Source of the DNA: Argopecten irradians
Taxonomy: Eukaryota; Mollusca; Bivalvia; Pectinida; Pectinidae
NCBI RefSeq assembly: GCF_041381155.1
Contig: NC_091144.1
Location: forward strand, 37,202,071 to 37,266,070
Length of the DNA: 64,000 nt
Direction of reading: 5' to 3'
The notes below the pieces were generated by a model, which saw only the letters and a program-made list of their open reading frames with translations, had not been told where the DNA came from and did no database searches. The translations under genes and the position numbers were made by a program. The stretch's first letter is position 1. Each line of letters begins with the position of its first letter. This document shows, in pieces, positions 49,481 through 60,462 of the stretch.

Positions 49481-51038
49481 ATATTATCTATAACTTTAAG
49501 AGATATTTTAATTACGTTTGAAATAACTAGTTGGCTTAAAAATGGTTAATGAATGTCGGCTTCTATTAGCTGATACCAAGTCGTAACGATTTCTAAATTG
49601 AAAAAGGAAATCACTAATGGGATTTGAAAATTTTAAGGATAAGCTTGAACAGAGTTTAAATGTATGTTTTAAAGCTAAAATGAGACTTTATCTTGTTGCC
49701 TATATCAATCTCTCTTTTTCTGTCACTTCTTCATAGCATCAAAAGATATTCAGATATTCTGTACAATTAATGCAATCATCTTAGATGTACAGTATACTCT
49801 GTATAGTTACTAAAATCGTGAATGTACAATTTTTCACGGTGTCTTGATCAAGGAAGTTTATTTTCGTGAATCCCATTTGAAAGCTTCGTTCAAATGACAA
49901 GTTGTGATCAGTAACATTTTGACTTTGAAGAACTTTGTGAGGTTTTTTAATGAATTCAAGAATATTGAGAAATCAAAAGCCTCGCGAATATCACCAACTA
50001 CTTAGAAGCATATTGTAAATATGCTTATTTTTGCGCAATGAAATTTTCACGCAAATGCGTAAAAATGTAAACTTTTCGCGTGGATACAGATCAGCACAAT
50101 ACGGTGGTTCAATACAGAAAAATCTGATTTTTTGAAATTAAGAGCTGTAATTCAATAAACGTTCCAAAAACATCACAAAAACATTAGAATTTAACTACCG
50201 CTAAAATAAAGATATTTACAGTTTACAATTTATTAAACCTAATACGAATTTGATGATGAATAATTTTGACCAAGAACCTCTATTTATTTACGTGAACAGC
50301 GCTAAAATTAAATTACGCAAAAGTCAAACTACTGCTAAAACAAGCTTGCTTTTGATGCAATCTAATGCGAACCTAATGACAATGTTTACCAAGAAACCCA
50401 ATTCATTTGCCTGACAGGGACCTTCACCATTTTCGCCCCCACCAATGCTGCTTTCGATAAGCTGCCAGCTGACCTGCTTGCCGCCCTCGGGGAGGATGTT
50501 GATGCTCTCGCCAACATTTTGAAATATCACGTGGTTCAGGGATCCGTCCGCAAACAAGATGCTTCCAACGAGTTACAACTTGATACCCTGGCTGGGCAGA
50601 AAATCCGTCTCAATATCTACAATAATAATAACGTAAGTCACACTGTAGTTAAACAAAGGCACTACTTGTCACCATGACGAACAAATTGTCCATAATATTA
50701 TATGCAAATTTCAATTTCCTAATATTTCATTGACAAAATGAGTTAAAATATCAATAGAGGATTTTACATCAGGCTTTGTCTCTCTTAGTCTTCTCCTGAT
50801 ACTGGTGGTATAATAAAATAAATAAACAAACAAACAAAAACAAACGTGATATCTAATGTTACATACCCGTTATGGCTTATAAAATTAAAGGGGAGGTAGC
50901 TCCTTGATATTCAAAGATCATGAAAATGTTGATGTCTTAAGTTAGATCAAAATTTCTTGCTGTTGAAATGCAATTTATAAATAGATAAACTATTCTGAGA
51001 TTATAAATGTTAATCAATTGTTTGTTTCAGTATATTTC

Positions 51039-51454
51039 TTAATGGGAAAATTCAGTCTAAGAGTACATTAAAATTTGCACATGTTTCGGAAACAAACCAG
51101 TTCTAATAGAAACTGGATTAGTTGGTTTCACTGTGATATGCCAGAAAAGCCCATTGTAGTGAAATGTATGTGACATGGTCATACTCGCTTACTTTCCGAC
51201 ATTACACATTGTGCATTGTTTAACGTGCGTGACTTTGGCTCGAGTATGGGTACAGCGTACATGTTGTACCTGCTTAATCGTATTTATCAACGATTTGGAA
51301 TTTTTAACGGCATCAATCAAAATACTTAAAAATGTCTTAAAATTTGTCACTTTTTCTTGTTATATGTTTCATAGGGAATGTAGAACAATACATTTATGTC
51401 ATATTTTGCTTCTGGTTATGTAACAGAATTAGCCTTACTGAATTATCCCTTTAG
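51039..51454. mobile_element. Internally shortened MITE in FAS1 D intron 2
   Basis: Reverse-complement counterpart of the copy A intron-2 MITE, about 416 bp instead of 585 because of an internal deletion of well over 100 bp after about 51218 (cattgtgca). The terminal words tgggaaaattcagtc and tgaattatccct remain. Confidence 0.65.
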
Positions 51455-54023
51455 TTGTGTGCTTTCAATTAAAGTAAAAGCAAATGTTTCAGGGCAGCTG
51501 AAATTTTAAAATTGATATCACAGTTATCTTTCCTTCTTAATTTTGTCAACAATGTCTAAGTACTTTTCTTATACAGTATTTTAATATATGTATGAACTGT
51601 TGACAAATTTTCTGCTTCCATTAATAATTCGACATTCTGAAATCTCCCTTATTTTAACCGACAGGAGGTCACAGTTGATGGGTCAAGAATATTGGATTTC
51701 GACATCCAGGCTAGCAACGGATACATCCATTTTATTGATACAGTAATGCTACCATCAGAGGGCAGTATTGTCGACATTGTCGCCGGTGCTTCAGAGTTAT
51801 CTACCCTGTTATCGAAGGTCCAATCAGCAGACCTAGCAACAGCCCTTCAAGGTAGTAATATAGGAGGTTCAAGATATCCTAACCCAACTTTGTTTCGCTG
51901 AAACTTAATTTCGCATTATATAGCTTTTTCGCAGAAATGTTATTTTCCAGTTAAGGTGACTGTAATAGATATATATGTAGGTATGCTAAGGATACTTTCA
52001 TCGAATTATTTCCACAATTTCTAATCTCTAGTCAGCTTTTTGAAATTATGAAAATGGATATGTTATATTATTGCGCTTGAAAGACGATTTCCTCGGTCTC
52101 TTATCATAGTGTATAAGAAAAATCATATTCTCGTATTTCTGCGATTCTGGTCCTCTTTGGAATTGTAACCTTAAGCTTTTTCTTCTTTCGCTCTTTCTGT
52201 AGTATTCTCTTCTTTCCTTTTCATTCAATAGTATGCTGTCTGCTTGTGTATCCTCGAAGGGGACATTTAAATTAAAATCAAAGTACTCAAGGTACTAAAA
52301 GGTGGAGCCTTCATGAAATGTTTTTGGTGAAATTAAAGGGATGCAAATCAAAAATGTTTAAAAGGAAAAGCAAAAAAAGGAGAAGGGAGAAGAAGCAATA
52401 TATTCTATGCATGGCATTCCATTGAAACATGAATAGCATAAATCACTCTTTTTCAAGTATATACACATTATGTCTAGTTGAATTGGATAAGATATGTCTT
52501 TGGTCAGCAATATTGTTAGAGGTCTAATGGTGGAAAAGTTTGATTAATTCTTACCATATAATCTGTTAACACTCTACATGTGCCACTTGTTGACTGGTAG
52601 CACTAATAATACTCCAGTGTTCACCCAAGCTATCTGTATTTAATGTCTCCACCAAAAATGATTTATCATCTTCATCCTTGATTTTGCAATTATTTGTTAT
52701 CGATGTTGCACATTTACTTCTCTGTGCAGTTACACTGTATTCTAGTATTTTGATGGGATTATACGTCAGAGGCATAATATGAATAGACATCAATGCTTTA
52801 GTTAAAGGCATAGCGGCGAATATAATTTTAAAAACAGAACAATGTTATAATAATGCCATGATAATAAACTTGTATGAAATTCTAACATGCTTACAAGTAT
52901 ACCGGATTCTATTTAATTAGTGTATATATCTTTAAATGTATTTTTCTAGGTGACGCTTTGCCCCAACAAACAAGCTTTTTGCCCCAACCCTCAAATCAAG
53001 CGTTTTCTCGACTAGAGATCAAACGTATTGGACAATCTATGTTTTGCTAAGAACCCGCAGCTTCTCAAAAGGTAGGTTAAATTAGGTATATTGTTTTGAT
53101 GTTGATGATATCGATGTTTGCAATGTTAAAGAAGGAATCAGCGATTATCGACAAAAAGTTTCGGGTTATCCCTTCACAAAAATTACATTTATTGAAAAAA
53201 TATTTTGAAATAATCTCATCAGAAGGACGTTTTCAATTTCGGATTTTAAAATACAATACATGAGGTGTTTGGACCACATTCAATATTTTGAAAAATAATC
53301 TGATGAGAAAGACGTGTTCAATTAAAGACTTTGCAATTTAGCACAAAAATATTTTGACTATCCTTCAATGTAATGTTACATATGCATCACTATTTCTATT
53401 TCAGAAATCCTGCTTTACCACGTGGTGCCTTCCACTGAGTACTCGGCTGGTCTTTATAACAAGGAGTCCTTAGTAACAATGGACAGCCGTCAGGATAGAA
53501 TCAGATTGAATATTACAGGTATACTTTACCTCTTAAACCTTTTCTAACTTTATCATCTAACCTATGACGCAATTTACATTCAGCATACTGTTTAACCGCA
53601 TAATATTTGAGAGTAAAACATTTCGCAATTTGGAATCGAAAACGCTGTAAACCAACTTTCTTTTGCGTGCGATTTATAGAATAGATATCTACTACAATTA
53701 TATTGATCAGACTTTTTATTTAATTTTCGAATCCGCGAACGTTAATCTTCGTGATCTGCTTTTGAAATGGAAATCTCGTTTACTAGCCCCGAAAGAAAGA
53801 TAATTTACAAAAGTAAAGAAGAAAACATATTGTATATTTCAATTAATTGATCCAATTAATCTGTATGTGGATATTTTTATTGATACAGGGGATTCAATTC
53901 AAGTAAAAAAACGGAAAAGTACTCAGTGCTGATATCGCCGCCACCAACGGAGTTGTCCATTTAATTGACCAAGTGCTGGTACCCCGGAGATATCTAGGGT
54001 CTGCGATATTAGGAAAGAAATAA

Positions 54024-56335
54024 ACCAACTCTCACCGCCTGTTAATATCTCCATTCTGTTTTTCATTCTCGTTGCTTGTTATTTTACATTGTTTATACAT
54101 ATCTTTTACAATAAAGAACTAAAATAAATTTTGATTTTGGTTATTATATATTTTTTTCTTTGAAAACTGTATTTTTAAAAAAAGACTTATTGACGGCATA
54201 CCATGCCTTTAGACTTGCAAAACCGCTTGCGTAGGTGAGGTAAGACTTGTTTCAAATTCAACAAAACTTCAGCACACCTTGAGGTGTGTATGAAGAACAC
54301 CCGACTATAAAGCACTGGTATTATCACATACTTGATCATAGATTACGTGGAAAATATCCTGTATAAACATAAGTTGAAAACGACTGAGAAGAATGATTGT
54401 AAAATAATTAAACATAAATACAGAATAAAATGAACACTATGTACTTTCAAAGAAAAAAAAAACAAGTGAACAAAAGAACAAATGTCTGGAATGTTTGGTA
54501 TGGCAAATCAAACGTGTTCAATTCTGTTTAAGTACATATATTGGAGGAAAAAAACATACACATTATTTCCTTTCAAAGTGTATCTGAAACATATCACGAT
54601 AAACAATTTTTATTTGAATTTGAAAAAAAAAATTATAATTACAACAGGGATGTGGATGGGGAGATTTTAATACTTATACATGTATATATACTATATTCGA
54701 ATTCATATAATAAATATTTTGACTTTATAATATAGAGACTAAATGCATGAGTACACTTATTTGGTACGTCATTTCAAAATGTATAGATATGACTGCATTA
54801 TAAATACGTGCGTATAAAATAAAGAATAAAGCAATACAACATGGATGGAAAAAGCAACATTAATTTAGGCAATATAGTTTCATGAGGTTACGCTGGGATC
54901 ACTCACCTCTCTTTATCTTAAAGCCTCCGGGCAGGCTTCCGAAAAGATTTGATAAGGTCATTTGTGATTGGCTCATCAGTAACAATGACAACTGTTCTAC
55001 AACGTTACATATTTTACTTATTATAGACTCATTTTATCTTTTATGCATACTTGTCTGTCTCCACATCATTTCTTTCTAAATTTGAGTTTGTTACTGGAAA
55101 CAAACTTTTGATAAAAGACATTTTATACCCATAGTTTGATAGATTGACCACATAAAGGCCCTTTCAATAGAGCAGAGTGGCCAACGCAATGACATTTTCC
55201 AACCATGTCACACTTGCACCGTGTACCGTGTATTGGAAAAAGGAAAGCATGTGCTCCGACTAGTCCCAGTTTCATCAATATCATTTATATTAAGAACGTT
55301 GTTGACGTAAATATCATGATTTTAACCAGTTCTGCCGAAATTCTCAAAATATCAGTAACGTTTGGTAATGGCTATCATATTAAAAAACTCTTCTTGATTC
55401 GAGGGTATGAACATTAAGGCACAAATGATAAGAAGAAAGTAGGCCCTTGCTTTTCATTCATCAGGAATGGCATTTTCTGAAGTGACTGCTTCGGCACGAA
55501 AGCGGACGGAAGCTTTTGTCTGACTTAGACCCCTAATGTTCCTGGATATTTTTGTGTCATTTGGCAGTGTCAGTGATTTGTTTTTGCGTATTCATAAGCA
55601 ACAAGTAATATGAAATTAATGAAATGAATTAGATGTGACATAAGTAACACAAATGCATTCACTCATTGAGTGAAAGGTTTTGTAGTTCGTCTGGTTACCC
55701 TGAAATCCGTTATCAAAATGAAGAAAGAGTGATTATTCAATACCTATGCATGTTTACACTGGAAAACGCTTGGGATAAATTCCAAAGCAGTTTCCCTGAA
55801 TGAAGACGAGAAAATGGTCACCATGGTATAAATATAGAGTTAAAGTTAAAGTATAAATAAGTTCTCCAACGCGTGACTGTTTTTATCATGTTTATCCAAA
55901 CCCTCGTTATCTAATTTTTCATAGCTTTAAAACACTCGCTAAAGCTCGCGTCTTTTCAAAATTTAAAAATTAACTAACTCGAGTTTGATAAACATGATAA
56001 AGCAAAAGTCACGTGTTGGGGAACCTCATTTGTCAATACCTTATCAACCGATATGTTCTTGAAATAAAAACGACGCATACGAGGAAAATCCATAAAAATA
56101 AAATGGATATATACATCTTACCTATGCATCGATAAAGTTTTTAAAAGTTTACTGGTTATCAATGTGACCCTGCCAATATTTGTTCGTACATTTTTGTCAG
56201 ACTTTTCAAATACGGCGAATGTAAATATTGAAAAGTACGGTTAATTGCAGACTAATGGATACTTTCATTTACATAAAAAACTTTGTTGGGGACGTAACAG
56301 TATGTTTCCCCTCCGTTCGACAAATAGGTAAAATA
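54024..56335. other. B/C-type spacer after FAS1 copy D
   Basis: Reverse-complement homologue of spacer B-C, including the foldback. Homology ends near 56335 (gttcgacaaatag), before any following FAS1 promoter. Short chance frames here carry no domain. Confidence 0.75.
55858..56027. repeat. Foldback element downstream of FAS1 D
   Basis: Fourth copy of the spacer foldback (gttctccaacgcgtgact ... cacgtgttggggaacc). Its presence shows that the sequence 3' of copy D is a normal inter-gene spacer although no gene follows it. Confidence 0.7.
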
Positions 56336-56782
56336 TTTGATGAAGAAACGTAAGGTGCGATAACAGAGTTATCGTTCCTTCGGAACGAATGTTAACCACG
56401 ACGATTTTAACCTACCAACACGCTTATAACCGCAAGTTGGGTAATAAGGAAATTAACAGAAAGTTTTTAATGATATTTTACAGTTAAGTAAATCCAGGCG
56501 TGATCTATCTTCTGAGATAGTTGTTGACTCAACGAAAATTCATTTGACGGAGAAATTTTGGGTCAAACAGGCAAAAATCGACATTTTCACCGCTAGTTTC
56601 TGTTTAATTCGTCCTGTTGAATCTAATGATACAGTAGATGAACAAAATATTATCAGTAGTAAAAAGTTGATGTTTTTCTGAATAAAATGGTTCCTTTAAG
56701 TCTTTAATAGGTGCCACAAAACTCCAACACGGTGGTCTCGAAATTAGGTATATTTTTGACGTTGATCAGGAATTTCCCCATA

Positions 56783-56920
56783 GAATGTTCTAGAATGTTC
56801 TCGAAGCGTCTACATATGACGTCATTTCCGGAAATCCCAATATTGTGTATTGAGCCGGTTCGTGAATGTTGAAGCCGCCTTCGCTGTTCAAGTTAAGTAT
56901 CCAATATAAGGTAAGTAGTT
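56783..56920 (+). promoter_or_regulatory. Candidate promoter: heat-shock element, CRE, ETS site and 5' exon donor
   Basis: At 56783-56805 five alternating GAA/TTC triplets lie exactly 2 bp apart, a full heat-shock factor element. TGACGTCA follows at 56817-56824 and the ETS-like palindrome TTCCGGAA at 56826-56833. A non-coding stretch then ends in AAG|gtaagt at 56920-56921, a strong 5' splice site. This would suit a TATA-less promoter and untranslated first exon for a plus-strand gene. No coding exon follows before the gap, so the gene is unidentified. Confidence 0.5.
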
Positions 56921-57784
56921 ATGCATTTTATGTTTTGTAGACACTGGATCACTATCGTTGGATATAAGTATTATTTCATGTGTAATATTTGATGTTAAGA
57001 GTTTGTTGTTGTCTGATTTGATTGTTTTTGTAAGCCTGCAGTTCAGAGTGTTAGGCCTAGGTTAATTATAAATATAACACGCGACTGACTGACAACAGAA
57101 CCAAAGCGTTTCAAATCATAGCTTGAAAACTGTCAGTTGTACTTGCTCTGAGACAGAGGCTGTTTGAATATACGTTACTGCTAATATAGTGTTTGATTGT
57201 TTAATTAAATTGCTACATAAGCCATAGTTGACGCTTGTTTAGATTGTTTTTTATAACTGTTTACAACTGCAGCCTAAAAATAGCACCGAGATTCACCTGT
57301 GTGTAGTCCGCGATCCGTTGACGAGTCCAGCACTAGGCCTAATAATGCATTAGTGCTGTAGTTAACAATTTGAAGACTTTTAATGAATTTCACTGACAGT
57401 GTGTCAGGACACATATCTGTGTCTGATACAGATAACACATAAAGTTTGTGCAATTTGTTTCGCATATCACATATATATATACATGTACATGTACATGTGT
57501 AGTGGACCATTGTATTGATAATATTACACCATCAATACTTAGTATTAAGGAAATTCTTGTTAAATTATTTATTACAGTTTTATTTTACACAATACATACT
57601 AGGTTTATTGCTTAATTAATTTATATTCATTATGTCCTTATGTGTCAGGAACCATTTAGCATTGCTTTGCCCTCAAGAAAATCTAAATAACTCTTTCAGG
57701 GGAGGCAATTTAAGATTTATCCCTCCACATACATAGACCATAATTGTACCGTATATGGTTTATGAATGGTTAAGAAGTTCAGAC

Positions 57785-57910
57785 ATGATACCACTAGCCC
57801 TCCACCTCTGAAACCAATTGCGAGTTGAATCCCATGTGGGGCAGTAAGTTGTTAGGTACTACTAGTCCATGGTTTTTCTCCGGGTACTCTGGCTTTCCTT
57901 GAGCATCTAA
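57785..57910 (+). repeat. SINE-like repeat copy
   Basis: Contains gcgagttgaatcccatgtgg, then tggtttttctccgggtactc and ggctttccttgagcatc. Third member of the family seen at 1-95 and 5645-5780. Confidence 0.55.
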
Positions 57911-58315
57911 ACCTAGCACAACCAAATGTGTGAAATGGAAGATGAGCAGTAACTGAACGAATAAAAGTTGTAAACATTGAATAAAACCCCAACAAAGATA
58001 CATGTAGATATATACCAGTATCTATATGTGCAATGTACACACAAGATGTTTCGTTATACATGGCATATACAGTTACAGAAGTTAAACGAAAGTTTTAAAA
58101 CTAAAAGTGAAGTACATGTATATAAAGATTATATACCGGACCCTATATAATTACGTATGTGTATATATATGTAAAAAAATCTATAAGGATTTGTGCTGAT
58201 ATTGGTGATGTCATTGAGTATTTATGACATCATAGATACTGTCCATATGATTATATATATACATGTATACTGTCAGTATGATGATGTTGTCTGATAACTA
58301 CATGTATGTGATATG

Positions 58316-58405
58316 CTAGGATGAAGGGCTATTAAGTTTGATGGGTCACTTTGTTTAAATGAATGACCTTGACCTTAATTCAAGGTCACATGATTCAAAT
58401 AGATT
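58316..58405. repeat. Dispersed repeat with AGGTCA half-sites, copy 1
   Basis: Contains ctaggatgaagggctatta and tgaccttgaccttaattc followed by aaggtcac. Copy 2 at 59467-59560 keeps the same words. Confidence 0.6.
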
Positions 58406-58954
58406 ACCTAGAGGCCTAGACACCTGATATTACATGGGTCATAAAAAATACTCGAAAATCGGCCCCATTCCCCATGGCAAAACCTCTAAATTTTTCCCAA
58501 TTCAAGCCTTAAATTTCCCAAAATCAAAATTTCTTGAAAACTATGCAAAAATATTGCATGAACATAGAACTTTGGTCAAGACTTTAAATATTTGTGAACT
58601 GGCTTCAGAAAAGTACATAAACTACATTGAAAATAACAAATCTTATTCGTTATTTTCCCCAAATTCAAAGCCTCAGGCCCCATTCCCAAAGCAGTGAGAA
58701 AAAGCCCTGTATATACTTTAACTGGAAATTCTTAACACTTGAATGCATAATCAGAATTGTCACTTTTGAGTGAATATGAAGCCATATGTCAGGATCAAAT
58801 TGAAATATGTAATCATGACATGATTTTTTCTTCATTTCATTGGAGAAGCTTATTACTATACATTTTTATTTAAAATCTTGTAACCTATTTTGTTCACCAT
58901 AAAGGTGTGTTAATGTGTACATTCAGGGAATTTTTGTTTGGTAATTAAAATATA

Positions 58955-59260
58955 CTTCCGAAGATTTGGTTGAGATGTAAAAGAATAGGACTATCTTCCG
59001 AAGATCAATATAAGTTGTAAAAGAATAGGACTACCTTCCGAAGATTAAGATGAGTCGTCAAAGAATCAAACTACCAGGTTTGAATTGGGAGTGCTAGTTT
59101 TATTTCACCTCCAATAGGTAAAAGAATAGGCCTACCTTCCGAAGATAAGATAAGTTGTAAATCGAACTACCTTCCGACATTTAGGATAAGTCGTAAGAGA
59201 ATTAACCTACCAGTTTTGAATTGGGAGTGCTAGTTTTATTCACTTGCAATAATTTTTTGT
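58955..59260. repeat. 40-bp minisatellite with a longer interspersed block
   Basis: Units beginning cttccgaagat start at 58955, 58995 and 59035 (40 bp apart), with two more after 59130. A block with ttgaattgggagtgctag occurs twice (near 59080 and 59217), so there is a second-level repeat. Confidence 0.8.
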
Positions 59261-59466
59261 CAATAGTCATGCAGACCTGATTTTTGTATTCCTGGTGTTA
59301 GGTCTGTAACATGCTGAAATGGAAGGCTACAGAGTTTGTTCAAATAAATGGACTTTACCTTAATTACGGCCACAGTGTCAAATGGATTAAATTCTTCAAA
59401 TGACTACTCTATCAATAATTGACTGGCCTGTAGCCATGTGCATTGTACATGCATTATGTTTGTAGC

Positions 59467-59560
59467 ATGCTGGGATGAAGGGCTACTAATTGTAAGTTTG
59501 ATCAAATGAATGACCTTGACCTTTATTCAAGGTCACAGTCACAAGGGTCAAATAGACTAA
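59467..59560. repeat. Dispersed repeat with AGGTCA half-sites, copy 2
   Basis: Contains gctgggatgaagggctact and tgaccttgacctttattc followed by aaggtcac. Same family as 58316-58405. Confidence 0.6.
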
Positions 59561-60446
59561 AATCGTAAAATGATATTAATCGTGCGATATTGTTTCCGAA
59601 GCTGAACCGCTCTTTTCGCGACAATCCTCCATACAGGTGTCGCCCACTATAGTAGTTTAATCGACAAATTAGATCCAAGATCTGTAACATGGTCCTTTGT
59701 GCGTTATACTTCATTCAATTTCCATACACATATGCACTGTATACATGTTCATTTGTATGCATATGTGGATACTTAAGCTTGCATTTCTTTCGGAGAATTG
59801 CCATGAGTTATCAATTCATGGTCCTTAGCGTGTCTCATTTCATTCGCAACACCCCCTTAAGGTGTTGCCCCACTAGTATGGTTTTTTTTATTTTTTTTTT
59901 TCTTTTTTTTTCGGGGGGGGGGGGCCCATTGTTCTCAGTAAATTTCAACCGGCAGGACGTTGATATTTTTGGCCTTGTGGGGTCGCCTTCCTTCAAAGGA
60001 TTCTCTTCTGACACGATTGGATCAGACGAGTGGGACCATTTCTCAATGGAATAGTTAGTATTTTATAAAAAATCTGTTTCTTTTTTTTTATAATTACTTG
60101 AATTTGTAAAAAAAGTTTTGTTAAATCTTTACACATGGAAACAAAATATATATTGGAAATTACGTGTTTATTGTGGAAAATTGGTTGCTGTTTGGGGGCG
60201 TTCAACCACACAAAGAAATGCAATTAACGACCAGCGCCCTCTAGTAGAAGGACTCGTGCGATTTGGTAAACGTGTGTGTGTTCACTTGTGGTATCCGGTC
60301 TGAAACTGGTTTCAGAATGATGGTTGGAAGCCCGCTCTTCGCCCATTTTAAGATACTATCGGGCACTATCAGGTTAGTAAGCCTAGTTACGTATTTATGT
60401 TATTTAAACCTTTCAATATCGGCGGGTGGTTAGTTCTTATTCGCTT

Positions 60447-60462
60447 NNNNNNNNNNNNNNNN
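60447..60462. other. Assembly gap, 16 N
   Basis: Sixteen undefined bases. The sequence resumes with the last A of the TAA stop of an A-type FAS1 exon 6, so the body of that gene is missing from the assembly. The true gap size is unknown. Confidence 0.98.

Larger units (their letters stand above)
48979..54023 (+). pseudogene. Fasciclin (FAS1) protein gene, copy D, disrupted recombinant
   Basis: Plus-strand copy. Exons by homology: 48979-49117, 50418-50632, 51665-51851, 52950-53071, 53405-53518 and 53889-54023. Exons 1-3 and 5 match the other copies in length and phase. Exon 4 is 122 bp instead of 99 bp: about 16 extra bases near 52959-52990 duplicate the stretch tgccccaac, 1 base is added near 53015 and 6 near 53040. 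Read in frame, it reaches a stop at about 53048. Exon 6 has seven A residues where B and C have six (near 53905), which shifts the frame. Exons 1-3, introns 1-3 and the 5' flank are A-like, including the MITE in intron 2. Intron 4 onward and the 3' flank are B/C-like. It may be a real recombinant pseudogene or a chimeric, unpolished assembly. The signal peptide reads MLRVLCFTLALHSVLGA. Confidence 0.85.
56921..60446. other. Unique segment before the gap, no gene recognised
   Basis: No counterpart elsewhere in the window. It holds a SINE-like repeat (57785-57910), two copies of an AGGTCA-bearing repeat, a 40-bp minisatellite, a pyrimidine run followed by a G run (about 59880-59925), and a CTCF-like word (60234-60247). 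Open frames of 87 and 121 codons (58434, 59689) show no domain. Confidence 0.55.

Noticed and set aside
58434-58697. 87-codon frame with Lys/Asn/Phe-rich product
   Set aside because: No domain, no splice or promoter context, and the wording (ccccattccccatggc ... ccccattcccaaagc) looks like repeat-derived sequence.
59689-60054. 121-codon plus-strand frame
   Set aside because: It runs through a poly-T/poly-G stretch that translates to F and G runs; no recognisable domain.
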